A stretch of 64,000 bases of DNA from Brassica napus (Eukaryota; Streptophyta; Magnoliopsida; Brassicales; Brassicaceae): assembly GCF_020379485.1 (NCBI RefSeq), contig NW_026015078.1, positions 1 to 64,000 on the forward strand, read 5' to 3'. Positions within the stretch are counted from its first letter, which is position 1, and every line of letters starts with the position of its first letter. This document shows positions 1-13,155 of this stretch, in pieces. The notes beneath the pieces are model-generated. The model worked only from the letters and a program-made list of their open reading frames with translations, did not search any database and was not told the DNA's origin. The position numbers and the translations under genes are program-made.

Positions 1-3000
1 TGAAAGGGGGATAACTTCTTCATCCCAACTCCTATGAGATTTATTCAACTTCCTGGTGATTCTCCACCACTTTATGTATCCAAATCAAGCTTCTCACACA
101 AAGTGATTCATCCTGGTTTGATTGGAACGACGAAGAAGCGGTGTGCTATTCCCAAACTGGGAAACTGGAATCATCTACCTGATTTGAAAGTGGGATAACT
201 TCTTTCTTCTGCCAACTCCTATGAGATTTATTCAACTTCCTGGGTGATTCTCCACCACTTTATGTATCCAATCAAGCTTCTCACAAAGTGATTCATCCTG
301 GTTTGATTGGAACGACGAAGAAGCTGTCCTATTCCCAAACTGGGAAACTGGAATCACCTGATTTGAAAGGGGAATAACTTCTTCATCCCAACTCCTTATG
401 AGATTTATTCAACTTCCTGGTGATTCTCCACCACTTTATGTATCCAAATCAAGCTTCTCACAAAGTGATTCATCCTGGTTTGATTGGAACGACGAAGAAG
501 CTGTGCTATTCCCAAATTGGGAAACTGGAATCACCTGATTTGAAAGTGGATAACTTCTTCATCCCAACTCCTATGAGATTTATTCTTCCGGTGATTCTCC
601 ACCACTTTATGTATCCAAATCAAGCTTCTCACAAAGTGATTCATCCTGGTTTGGTTTGATTGGAACGACGAAGAAGCTGTCCTATTCCCAAACTGGGAAA
701 CTGGAATCACCTCTGATTTGAAAGTGGGATAATTCTTCATCCCAACTCCTATGAGATTATTCAACTTCCTGGTGATTCTCCACCACTTTATGTATCAAAT
801 AAAGCTTCTCACAAAGTGATTCATCCTGGTTTGATTGGACGACGACGAAGAAGCTGTCCTATTCCCAAACTGGGAAACTGGAATCACCTGATTTGAAAGT
901 GGGATAACTTCTTCTTTCCAACTCCTATGAGATTTATTCAACTCCTGGTGATTCTCCACCACTTTATGTATCCAAATCAAGCTTCTCACAAAGTGATTCA
1001 TCCTGGTTTGATTGGAACGACGAAGAAGCTGTCCTATTCCCAAACTGGAAAACTGGATCACCTGATTTGAAAGTGGGATAACTTCTTCATTCCATCAACT
1101 CTATGAGATTTATTCAACTTCCTGTATTCTCCACCACTTGTATCCCAAATCAAGCTTCTCACAAAGTGATTCATCCTGGTTTGATTGGACCGACGATGAA
1201 GCTGTGCTATTCCCAAAACTGGGAAACTGGAATCACCTGATTTGAAAGTGGGATAACTTCTTGCCAACTCCTATGAGATTTATTCAACTTCCTGGTGATT
1301 CTCCACCACTTTATGTATCCAAATCAAGCTTCTCACAAAGTGATTCATCCTGGTTTGATTGGAACGACGATGAAGCTGTGGCTATTCCCAACTGGGAAAC
1401 TGGAATCACCTGATTTGAAAGTGGGATAACTTCTTCATCCCACTCCTATGAGATTTATTATCAACTTCCTGGTGATTCTCCACCACTTTATGTATCCAAA
1501 TAAGCTTCTCACAAAGTGATTCATCCTGGTTTGATTGGAACGACGAATGAAGCTGTGCTATTCCCAAACTGGGAAACTGGAATCACCTGATTTGAATGTG
1601 GGATTACTTCTTCTTGCCAACTCCTATGAGATTAATTCAACTTCCTGGTGATTCTCCACCACTTTATGTATCCAAATCAAGCTTCTCACAAAGTGATATC
1701 ATCCTGGTTTGATTGGAACGACGAAGAACTGTGCTATTCCCAAACTGGGAAACTGGAATCATCACCTGATATGAAAGTGGGTAACTTCTTCATCCCAACT
1801 CTATGAGATTTATCAACTTCCTGGTGATTCTCCACCACTTTATGTATCCAAATCAAGCTTCTCACAAAGTGATTCATCCTGGTTGATTGGAACGACGATG
1901 AAGCTGTGCTATTCCCAAACTGGGAAACTGCAATCACCTGATTTGAAAGTGGGATAACTTCTTCATCCCAACTCCTATGAGATTTTTTAACTTCCTGGTG
2001 ATTCTCCACCACTTTATGTATCCAAAATCAAGCTTCTCACAAAGTGATTCATCCTGGTTTGATTGGAAGACGAAAGAAGCTGTCCTATTCCCAAACTGGG
2101 AAACTGGAATCACCTGATTTGAATGTGGGATAACTTCTTCTTGCCAACTCCTATGAGATTTATTCAACTTCCTGGTGATTCTCCACCACTTTATGTATCC
2201 AAATCAAGCTTCTCACAAAGTGATTCATCCTGGTTTGATTGCACGACGAAGAAGCTGTGCTATTCCCAAACTGGGAAACTGGAATCACCTGATTTGAAAG
2301 TGGGATAACTTCTTCATCCCAACTCCTATGAGATTTATTCAACTTCCTGTGATTCTCCACCACTTTATGTATCCAAATCAAGCTTCTCAAAAAGTGATTC
2401 ATCCTGGTTTGATTAGAACGACGAAGAAGCTGTGCTTTTCCCAAACTGGGAAACTGGAATCACCTGATTTGAAAGTGGGATAACTTCTTCTTGCCAACTC
2501 CTATGAGATTTATTCAACTTCCTGGTGATTCTCCCACCACTTTATGTATCCAAATCAAGCTTCTCACAAAGTGATTCATCCTGGTTTGATTGGAACGACG
2601 AAGAAGCTGTCCTATTCCCAAACTGGGAACTGGAATCACCTGATTGAAAGTGGGATAACTTCTTCTTTCCAACTCCTATGAGATTTATTCAACTTCCTGG
2701 TGATTCTCCACCACTTTATGTATCCAAATCAAGCTTCTCACAAAGTGATTCATCCTGGTTTGATTGGAACGACGAAGAAGCTGTCCTATTCCCAAACTGG
2801 GAAACTGGAATCACCTGATTTGAAAGTGGATAACTTCTTCATCCCAACTCCTATGAGATTTATTCAACTTCCTGGTGATTCTCCACCACTTTATGTATCC
2901 AAATTAAGCTTCTCACAAAGTGATTCATCCTGGTTTGATTGGAACGACGATGAAGCTGTGCTATTCCCAACTGGGAAACTGGAATCACCTGATTTGAATG

Positions 3001-6000
3001 TGGGATAACTTCTTCTTGCCAACTCCTATGAGATTTATTCAACTTCCTGGTGATTCTCCACCACTTTATGTATCCAAATCAAGCTTCTCACAAAGTGATT
3101 CATCTGTTTGATTGGAACGACGATGAAGCGTGCTATTCCCAAACTGGAAAACTGGAATCACCTGATTTGAAAGGGGAATAACTTCTTCATCCCCAACTCC
3201 TATGAGATTTATTCAACTTCCTGGTGATTCTCCACCACTTTATGTATCCAAATCAGCTTCTCACAAAGTGATTCATCCTGGTTTGATTGGAACGACGAAG
3301 AAGCTGTGCTATTCCCAACTGGGAAACTGGAATCACCTGATTCTGAAAGTGGGATAACTTCTTCATCCCAACTCCTATGAGATTTATTTAACTTCCTGGT
3401 TATTCTCCACCACTTTATGTATCAAAATCAGCTTCTCACAAAGTGATTCATCCTGGTTTGATTGGAACGACGAAGAAGCTGTCCTATTCCCAAACTGGGA
3501 AACTGGAATCACCTGATTTGAATGTGGGATAACTTCTTCTTGCCAACTCCTATGAGATTAATTCAACTTCCTGGTGATTCTCCACCACTTTATGTATCCA
3601 AATCAAGCTTCTCACAAAGTGATTCATCCTGGTTTGATTGGAACGACGTGAAGCTGTGCTATTCCCAAACTGGGAAAACTGTAATCACCTGATCTGAAAG
3701 TGGGATAACTTTCTTCATCCACCACTCCTATGAGATTATTTAACTTCCTGTTATTCTCACCACTTTTATGTATCAAAATAAAGCTTCTCACAAAGTGATT
3801 CATCCTGGTTTGATTGGAACGACGAAGAAGCTGTCCTATTCCCAACTGGGAAACTGGAATCACCTGATTGAAAGTGGGATAAATTCTTCTTGCAAATTCC
3901 TATGAGATTTATTCAACTTCCTGGTGATTCTCCACCACTTTATGTATCCAAATCAAGCTTCTCACAAAGTGATTCATCCTGGTTTGATTGGAACGACGAA
4001 GAAGCTGTCCTATTCCCAAACTGGAAACTGGAATCACCTGATTTGAAAGTGGGATAACTTCTTCTTCCCAACTCCTATGAGATTTATTCAACTTCCTGGT
4101 GATTCTCCACCACTTTATGTATCCAAATCAAGCTTCTCACAAAGTGATTCATCCTGGTTTGATTGGAACGACGAAGAAGCTGTCCTATTCCCAACTGGGA
4201 AACTGGAAATCACCTGATTTGAAAGTGGGATAACTTCTTCATCCCACTCCTATGAGATTTATTCAACTTCCTGGTGATTCTCCACCACTTTATGTATCCA
4301 AATCAAGCTTCTCACAAAGTGATCATCCTGGTTTGATTGGAACGACGATGAAGCTGTGCTATTCCAAACTGGGAAACTGGAATCACCTGATTTGAAAGTG
4401 GGATAACTTGTTCTTCTTCCCAACTCCTATGAGATTATTCAACTTCCTGGTGATTCTCCACCACTTTATGTATCCAAATCAAGCTTCTCACAAAGTGATT
4501 CATCCTGGTTGATTGGAACGACGAAGAAGCTGTGCTATTCCAAACTGGGAAACTGGAATCACCTGATTTGAAAGGGGATAACTTCTTCATCCCAACTCCT
4601 ATGAGATTTATTCAACTTCCTGGTGATTCTCCACCACTTTATGTATCCAAATCAAGCTTCTCACAAAGTGATTCATCCTGGTTTGATTGGAACGACGAAG
4701 AAGCTGTGCTATTCCCAAACTGGGAAACTAATCACCTGATCTTGAAAAGTGGGATAACTTCTTCATCCCACTCCTATGAGATTTATTTAACTTCCTGGTG
4801 ATTCTCCACCACTTATGTATCAAAATCAAGCTTCTCACAAAGTGATTCATCCTGGTTTGATTGGAACGACGAAGAAGCTGTCCTATTCCCAAACTGGGAA
4901 ACTGGAATCACCTGATTTGAAAGTGGGATAACTTCTTCTTTCCAACTCCTATGAGATTTATTCAACTTCCTGGTGATTCTCCACCACTTTATGTATCCAA
5001 ATCAAGCTTCTCACAAAGTGATTCATCCTGGTTTGATTGGAACGACGAAGAAGCTGTCCTATTCCCAAACTGGGAAACTGGAATCACCTGATTTGAAAGT
5101 GGGATAACTTCTTCTTGCCAACTCCTATGAGATTTATTCAACTTCCTGGTGATTCTCCACCACTTTATGTATCCAAATCAAGCTTCTCACAGTGATTCAT
5201 CCTGGTTTGATTGGAACGACGATGAAGCTGTGCTATTCCCAAACTGGAAACTGGAATCACCTGATTTGAAAGTGGGATAACTTCTTCATCCCACTCCTAT
5301 GAGATTTATTCAACTTCCTGGTGATTCTCCACCACTTTATGTATCCAAATCAAGCTTCTCAAAAGTGATTCATCCTGGTTTGATTGGAACGACGAAGAAG
5401 CTGTGCTATTCCCAAACTGGGAAACTGGAATCACCTGATTTGAAAGTGGGATAACTTCTTCTTGCCAACTCCTATGAGATTTATTTCAACTTCCTGGTGA
5501 TTCTCCACCACTTTATGTATCCAATCAGCTCTCACAAAGTGATTCATCCTGGTTTGATTGGAACGACGAAGAAGCTGTCCTATTCCCAAACTGGAAACTG
5601 GAATCACCTGATTTGAAAGTGGGATAACTTCTTCATTCCAACTCCTATGAGATTTATTCAACTTCCTGGTGATTCTCCACCACTTTATGTATCCAAATCA
5701 AGCTTCTCACAAAGTGATTCATCCTGGTTTGATTGGAACGACGAAGAAGCTGTCCTATTCCCAAACTGGGAAACTGGAATCACCTGATTTGAAAGTGGGA
5801 TAACTTCTTCATCCCAACTCCTATGAGATTTATTCAACTTCCTGTGATTCTCCACCACTTTATGTATCCAAATTAAGCTTCTCACAAAGTGATTCATCCT
5901 GGTTTGATTGGAACGACGAAGAAGCTGTGCTATTCCCAAACTGGGAAACTGGAATCACCTGATTTGAATGTGGGATAACTTCTTCTTGCCAACTCCTATG

Positions 6001-9000
6001 AGATTATTCAACTTCACTTCGGTGATTCTCCACCACTTTATGTATCCAAATCAAGCTTCTCACAAAGTGATTCATCTGTGGTTTGATTGGAACGACGATA
6101 AAAGCTGTGCTATTCCCAAACTGGAAAACTGGAATCACCTGATTTGAAAGGGGAATAACTTCTTCATCCCAACTCCTATGAGATTTATTCAACTTCCTGG
6201 TGATTCTCCACCACTTTGTATCCAAATCAAGCTTCTCACAAAGTGATTCATCCTGGTTTGATTGGAACGACGAGAAGCTGTGCTATTCCCAAACTGGGAA
6301 ACTGGAATCACTGATCTTGAAAGTGGGATAACTTCTTCATCCCAACTCCTATGAGATTTATTCAACTTCCTGGTGATTCTCCACCACTTTATGTATCAAA
6401 ATCAAGCTTCTCACAAAGTGATTCATCCTGGTTTGATTGGAAACGACGAAGAAGCTGTCCTATTCCCAAACTGGGAAACTGGAATCACCTGATTTGAAAG
6501 TGGGATAACTTCTTCATTCCCAACTCCTATGAGATTATTCAACTTCCTGGTGATTCTCCACCACTTTATGTATCCAAATCAAGCTTCTCACAAAGTGATT
6601 CATCCTGGTTTGATTGGAACGACGATGAAGCTGTGCTATTCCCAAACTGGGAAACTGGAATCACCTGATTTGAAAGTGGGATAACTTCTTCATCCCAACT
6701 CCTATGAGATTTATTCAACTTCCTGGTGATTCTCCACCACCCTTTATGTATCCAAATCAGCTTCTCACAAAGTGATTCATCCTGGTTTGATTGGAACGAC
6801 GAAGAAGCTGTGCTATTCCCAAACTGGAAACTGGAATCACCTGATTTGAAAGTGGGATAACTTCTTCTTCCCAACTCCTATGAGATTTATTCAACTTCCT
6901 GGTGATTCTCCACCCACCACTTTATGTATCCAAATCAAGCTTCTCACAAAGTGATTCATCCTGGTTTGATTGGAACGACGAAGAAGCTGTCCTATTCCCA
7001 AACTGGGAAACTGGAATCACCTGATTTGAAAGTGGGATAACTTCTTCTTTCCAACTCCTATGAGATTTATTCAACTTCCTGGTGATTCTCCACCACTTTA
7101 TGTATCCAAATCAAGCTTCTCACAAAGTGATTCATCCTGGTTTGATTGGAACGACGAAGAAGCTGTCCTATTCCCAAACTGGGAAACTGGAATCACCTGA
7201 TTTGAAAGTGGGATAACTTCTTCATCCCAACTCCTATGAGATTTATTCAACTTCCTGGTGATTCTCCACCACTTTATGTATCCAAATCAAGCTTCTCACA
7301 AAGTGATTCATCCTGGTTTGATTGGAACGACGATGAAGCTGTGCTATTCCCAAACTGGGAAACTGGAATCACCTGATTTGAAAGTGGGATAACTTCTTCT
7401 TGCCAACTCCTATGAGATTTATTCAACTTCCTGGTGATTCTCCACCACTTTATGTATCCAAATCAAGCTTCTCACAAAGTGATTCATCCTGGTTTGATTG
7501 GAACGACGATGAAGCTGTCTATTCCCAAACTGGGAAACTGGAATCACCTGATTTGAAAGTGGGATAACTTCTTCATCCCAACTCCTATGAGATTTATTCA
7601 ACTTCCTGGTGATTCTCCACCACTTTATGTATCCAAATCAAGCTTCTCACAAAGTGATTCATCCTGGTTTGATTGGAACGACGATGAAGCTGTGCTATTC
7701 CCAAACTGGGAAACTGGAATCACCTGATTGAAAGTGGGATAACTTCTTCATCCCAACTCCTATGAGATTTATTCAACTTCCTGGTGATTCTCCACCACTT
7801 TATGTATCCAAATAAAGCTTCTCACAAAGTGATTCATCCTGGTTTGATTGGAACGACGAAGAAGCTGTCCTATTCCCAAACTGGGAAACTGGAATCACCT
7901 GATTTGAAAGTGGGATAACTTCTTCTTGCCAACTCCTATGAGATTTATTCAACTTCCTGGTGATTCTCCACCACTTTATGTATCCAAATCAAGCTTCTCA
8001 CAAAGTGATTCATCCTGGTTTGATTGGAACGACGATGAAGCTGTGCTATTCCCAAACTGGGAAACTGGAATCACCTGATTTGAAAGTGGGATAACTTCTT
8101 CATCCCAACTCCTATGAGATTTATTTAACTTCCTGGTGATTCTCCACCACTTTATGTATCCAAATCAAGCTTCTCACAAAGTGATTCATCCTGGTTTGAT
8201 TGGAACGACGAAGAAGCTGTCCTATTCCCAAACTGGGAAACTGGAATCACCTGATTTGAAAGTGGGATAACTTCTTCTTGCCAACTCCTATGAGATTTAT
8301 TCAACTTCCTGGTGATTCTCCACCACTTTATGTATCCAAATCAAGCTTCTCACAAAGTGATTCATCCTGGTTTGATTGGAACGACGAAGAAGCTGTCCTA
8401 TTCCCAAACTGGGAAACTGGAATCACCTGATTTGAAAGTGGGATAACTTCTTCTTTCCAACTCCTATGAGATTTATTCAACTTCCTGGTGATTCTCCACC
8501 ACTTTATGTATCCAAATCAAGCTTCTCACAAAGTGATTCATCCTGGTTTGATTGGAACGACGAAGAAGCTGTCCTATTCCCAAACTGGGAAACTGGAATC
8601 ACCTGATTTGAAAGTGGGATAACTTCTTCATCCCAACTCCTATGAGATTTATTCAACTTCCTGGTGATTCTCCACCACTTTATGTATCCAAATCAAGCTT
8701 CTCACAAAGTGATTCATCCTGGTTTGATTGGAACGACGATGAAGCTGTGCTATTCCCAAACTGGGAAACTGGAATCACCTGATTTGAAAGTGGGATAACT
8801 TCTTCTTGCCAACTCCTATGAGATTTATTCAACTTCCTGGTGATTCTCCACCACTTTATGTATCCAAATCAAGCTTCTCACAAAGTGATTCATCCTGGTT
8901 TGATTGGAACGACGAAGAAGCTGTGCTATTCCCAAACTGGGAAACTGGAATCACCTGATTTGAAAGGGGATAACTTCTTCATCCAACTCCTATGAGATTT

Positions 9001-10319
9001 ATTCAACTTCCTGGTGATTCTCCACCACTTTATGTATCCAAATCAAGCTTCTCACAAAGTGATTCATCCTGGTTTGATTGGAACGACGAAGAAGCTGTGC
9101 TATTCCCAAACTGGGAAACTGGAATCACCTGATTTGAAAGTGGGATAACTTCTTCATCCCAACTCCTATGAGATTTATTAAAACTTCCTGGTGATTCTCC
9201 ACCACTTTATGTATCAAATAAGCTTCTCACAAAGTGATTCATCCTGGTTTGATTGGAACGACGAAGAAGCTGTCCTATTCCCAAACTGGGAAACTGGAAT
9301 CACCTGATTTGAAAGTGGGATAACTTCTTCTCCCAACTCCTATGAGATTAATTCAACTTCCTGGTGATTCTCCACCACTTTATGTATCCAAATCAAGCTT
9401 CTCACAAAGTGATTCATCCTGGTTTGATTGGAACGACGAAGAAGCTGTGCTATTCCCAAACTGGGAAACTGGAATCACCTGATTTGAAAGTGGGATAACT
9501 TCTTCATCCCAACTCCTATGAGATTTATTCAACTTCCTGGTGATTCTCCACCACTTTATGTATCAAATCAAGCTTCTCACAAAGTGATTCATCCTGGTTT
9601 GATTGGAACGACGAAGAAGCTGTCCTATTCCCAAACTGGGAAACTGGAATCACCTGATTTGAAAGTGGGATAACTTCTTCTTGCCAACTCCTATGAGATT
9701 TATTCAACTTCCTGGTGATTCTCCACCACTTTATGTATCCAAATCAAGCTTCTCACAAAGTGATTCATCCTGGTTTGATTGGAACGACGAAGAAGCTGTC
9801 CTATTCCCAAACTGGGAAACTGGAATCACCTGATTTGAAAGTGGGATAACTTCTTCTTTCCAACTCCTATGAGATTTATTCAACTTCCTGGTGATTCTCC
9901 ACCACTTTATGTATCCAAATCAAGCTTCTCACAAAGTGATTCATCCTGGTTTGATTGGAACGACGAAGAAGCTGTCCTATTCCCAAACTGGGAAACTGGA
10001 ATCACCTGATTTGAAAGTGGGATAACTTCTTCATCCCAACTCCTATGAGATTTATTCAACTTCCTGGTGATTCTCCACCACTTTATGTATCCAAATTAAG
10101 CTTCTCACAAAGTGATTCATCCTGGTTTGATTGGAACGACGATGAAGCTGTGCTATTCCCAAACTGGGAAACTGGAATCACCTGATTTGAATGTGGGATA
10201 ACTTGTTCTTGCCAACTCCTATGAGATTTATTCAACTTCCTGGTGATTCTCCACCACTTTATGTATCCAAATCAAGCTTCTCACAAAGTGATTCATCCTG
10301 GTTTGATTGGAACAACGAT
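1..10319. repeat. Centromeric satellite array, left block (176-bp CentBr-type monomers)
   Basis: About 59 head-to-tail monomers. Successive HindIII sites (AAGCTT) are 176 bp apart where the array is clean. I recognise the monomer as the Brassica CentBr/canrep centromere satellite from memory of the family; no alignment was run. Monomers differ at a few diagnostic places: GACGAAG or GACGATG, CTGTGCT or CTGTCCT, and the bases before CCAACTCC (CATC, CTTG, CTTT or CTTC). From 1 to about 7000 there are many 1-4 base insertions and deletions; after about 7500 these become rare. Each monomer contains the dyad TTCCCA-AAC-TGGGAA. The block ends at the ACGAT target duplication of element A. No genes are present; minus-strand open frames of 60-100 codons are by-products of the repeat. 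Confidence 0.95.
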
Positions 10320-11386
10320 TGGTGTGATCCTGATCAGGATTGGAATCAATGGATTGAAGCCAATGTATGGGTCAGCTATACCACTGATCATGGTGCAGTT
10401 TAATGGACAGTATCATACTCTTATTGGCATGATCTATGAGGTTCTGGATAGAGAGAAGAGAAGAACTGTTGGTACTGCCTTGAAACATCTTGAACAAAGA
10501 GGATTCAACCAACTGAGCTTAACAGGAGCTATGGAGACCATTCACCTCATCCAAATTTGTATGGAGAACAAGGAAACATGTCAGGAAGTTTCTGGATTGG
10601 GTTATATTTGGATCTAGGCGAAATAGGGCTTTTTCGGTCCAAAAAGAGAGTTGCAGCCAGAATCTTGATCCACTTGCTTTCTAGCTGGCCTAACAGGACG
10701 TGGAGGATCTAAAGTTCATTAGGAGACACTCCAAATCAAGTTCAAGTCGTGGCCCATCATAAACCAAAGAAGAACCAGCTTGTTGGTTTGATTTAATTGC
10801 AATGTAATGGGTTTAGTTTATTGGGCTTTCATTTAATTTAAACCAAAGACAATTAGGAATTTGAGTAAACCAGATTTGGGTAGATTAGTATTTAAAATAA
10901 ACAATTTCGAATTGGATTAGGAGATTAAACCATCTTGGTTTAAATTTAGGGTTTTCAGTTTTATTCTTTTAACATATGTAGCCACGTTTTGGCATGGAGA
11001 TCAATCAATCGACATTTTTTTCAACTTCTTTGTTTTGAGTTTTCTCTCAATTCTGCTGGTGTGTAATATCCAGCTTGGGTTCTCTGATTTGGTGTGCCAT
11101 ATCCAGATCAGAAGCCTTGGAGTATCAGGAGGCGAGCCATCTCTCTTGTGTCCCACATCAATCCACAAACCTTGATACAGATCGAGTCTTTGATTCTCTG
11201 TTTGCAAGGATTATCTCTGTGATCCATCCTAGACACTAAGCAGGGTGATCCTGTGTCTGTGGAGCAGAAAAAAACATCTTTATAGCATCCCATAGCTCTA
11301 AGGAAAAGACCATATCCATCACCTTTCATCCACCCACGCCCCCTTCAAGTGATCCAGGGAGAGACAGCCATTCCAGGGCTGCACCA
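10320..11386 (+). repeat. 5' LTR of element A
   Basis: This 1067-bp LTR (TG...CA) matches 12858-13924 apart from a handful of changes. It is followed by two bases and then the primer binding site. It holds an open frame of roughly 95 codons that is kept in all full-length LTR copies in the window. In the 3' LTR that frame joins the upstream gag frame. Confidence 0.95.
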
Positions 11387-11388
11387 AG

Positions 11389-11400
11389 TGGTATCAGAGC
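11389..11400 (+). other. Primer binding site of element A
   Basis: TGGTATCAGAGC lies two bases after the 5' LTR. This is the usual complement to the 3' end of plant initiator-methionine tRNA used to prime minus-strand synthesis. Confidence 0.93.
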
Positions 11401-11469
11401 CTCTTGAGGGTTAGGGTTTGAAGTTTTAACAAGGGAGCACGAAATCTATCAGTTAACAAACTGTATTCT

Positions 11470-13155
11470 ATGTCTGGATATGAAGAAGAGCTTACAATTC
11501 CATTCTTCTATGGGAAGATTGATACAGAGGCATACCTTGATTGGGAAAAGAAGATGGAGTTTCTCTTTGGACTCCTATACTACACTGAAAAGAAAAAGGT
11601 ATGTCTAGCAGTCAATGGACTCTGTGGAAGTGCATTCTCATGGTGGCAGAGAGTTTCTCAGACTAGGAGATTTGAAAAAAAACCACAAATTATTTCATGG
11701 GTGGAGATGAAGACCTTGATGAAGAAGAGGTTTGTCTCGCAGTGGAAACTTCCAAAACTAAAACCAGAAGCAGCAACAAAGCTTACTACTTTAGATCAGC
11801 CTGCCTATTGGTCTGAATTGCCATTAAAACCGGCTGAGAGAAGATCTGTGGTTCCTGTTCTATCATTGAAACAAGAGGAGGAAAAGCTGCAAGCTTCTAT
11901 ATTAGCTTCTCCAATAAAACAGATTGAGGAGAGTCATAAAACTGAACCAGAACCAACAACTCTTTGTTTAAAACTAGAGGAGGAGGCAGAAGTTGCAGAA
12001 GCTGAGTGTGGCCACGTGCCTGATCAAATAAAACAAGAAGAAAAAGTTCCTGGAGGGTCATCTAAAGCTCTTGAATTGGTGCTTCCTACTGTTGAGCAAG
12101 GTGATAACTTTAAGTCTTTAGCTTGTGAGTTACTAATCAGACCTTTGGTATGTCTTCAGCTCAGCTTAGTGGAACATCTGAGAGTTGTTAAGGGCCTGCA
12201 ACAAGTTGTTTTTGAACCAGGAGGAAGCTTGTGTGTGGTTAGAAGAAACAAACAAATTCTGGATCAGAAAGCAACTGCATACAAGCTCAATTTGCAAGGT
12301 TCATTCACTCTTGAAAAACAAGATTTGTGGTCAAATCTTTTTAAAGGGAGAGAGAATGGTATGATAAAAACTATTTGCAGAGAGAATGAAGGAGAGTCAG
12401 GAGGTAACACGTCCTTTATCAGGTTCATAACTGACCAGAACAAGCTGAGAAGAGATAAACAGGAACTGGTGGTGGTTAAAGAGAAGCCAGAACTGGAGGA
12501 TGAGTATGGGGACCAAACCACACGACCACCTGACCAGAAGGATGTTAAACTGAGAGTACATGGTCTCATGTTCATGACCAGGACGTGGATAGGATCATCC
12601 TGGAGAGAAGCATTCAACTGCAAACTCAACAAAGTGGAGAAATCATCTGCCTTAGAAGCCACATGCAGTGAGGAAAGTTCCAAGATGTTGCTGAGACATG
12701 AAGAAGGACTGCAGAGCTTTGTGTTTCATCCTGGAGAGACTAGAGAGGTGATGATATATCTCATGGCCAGGTCAGGAACTTTGGAGTTAAATTATCAAGG
12801 TTCTGTCATCCTACAGAGCTTGGATTTGAGGACAAATCCTTTTAAAGGAGGAGGGGATGGTGTGATCCTGATCAGGATTGGAATCAATGGATTGAAGCCA
12901 ATGTATGGGTCAGCTATACCACTGATCATGGTGCAGTTTAATGGACAGTATCATACTCTTATTGGCATGATCTATGAGGTTCTGGATAGAGAGAAGAGAA
13001 GAACTGTTGGTACTGCCTTGAAACAGCTTGAACAAAGAGGATTCAACCAACTGAGCTTAACAGGAGCTATGGAGACCATTCACCTCATCCAAATTTGTAT
13101 GGAGAACAAGGAAAACATGTCAGGAAGTTTCTGGATTGGGTTATTTTGGATCTAG
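11470..13155 (+). CDS. Gag-like protein of element A (561 aa, reads into the 3' LTR)
   Basis: The first 100 residues look like the Gag N-terminus of Ty3/gypsy elements: AYLDWE at 21-26, a K-rich stretch, a WW pair at 58-59, and WVEMKTLMKKRFV at 77-89. After that I recognise nothing: an acidic Q/E/K-rich region (about 130-200) and no CCHC knuckle, protease or polymerase motif. Residues 242-299 and 413-466 are diverged copies of one unit (GLQ..VF.PG ... LNLQGS/LNYQGS ... KG...G.I). The second copy is encoded across the polypurine tract and LTR start, so the last ~100 residues are LTR-encoded. The start is the first ATG, 70 bases after the primer site. The copy at 59458 carries one extra T before the polypurine tract and stops there at 458 aa. 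Presumed role is RNA packaging in trans with a helper element; this is inference. Confidence 0.7.
   Translation: MSGYEEELTIPFFYGKIDTEAYLDWEKKMEFLFGLLYYTEKKKVCLAVNGLCGSAFSWWQRVSQTRRFEKKPQIISWVEMKTLMKKRFVSQWKLPKLKPEAATKLTTLDQPAYWSELPLKPAERRSVVPVLSLKQEEEKLQASILASPIKQIEESHKTEPEPTTLCLKLEEEAEVAEAECGHVPDQIKQEEKVPGGSSKALELVLPTVEQGDNFKSLACELLIRPLVCLQLSLVEHLRVVKGLQQVVFEPGGSLCVVRRNKQILDQKATAYKLNLQGSFTLEKQDLWSNLFKGRENGMIKTICRENEGESGGNTSFIRFITDQNKLRRDKQELVVVKEKPELEDEYGDQTTRPPDQKDVKLRVHGLMFMTRTWIGSSWREAFNCKLNKVEKSSALEATCSEESSKMLLRHEEGLQSFVFHPGETREVMIYLMARSGTLELNYQGSVILQSLDLRTNPFKGGGDGVILIRIGINGLKPMYGSAIPLIMVQFNGQYHTLIGMIYEVLDREKRRTVGTALKQLEQRGFNQLSLTGAMETIHLIQICMENKENMSGSFWIGLFWI
12844..12857 (+). other. 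Polypurine tract of element A
   Basis: AAAGGAGGAGGGGA abuts the TG of the 3' LTR and would prime plus-strand synthesis. It is also coding, giving KGGG in the gag frame. Confidence 0.9.

Noticed and set aside
12264..12683. 139-codon minus-strand frame opposite the gag frame (also 60252-60671)
   Set aside because: Antisense to a longer frame with recognisable Gag features.
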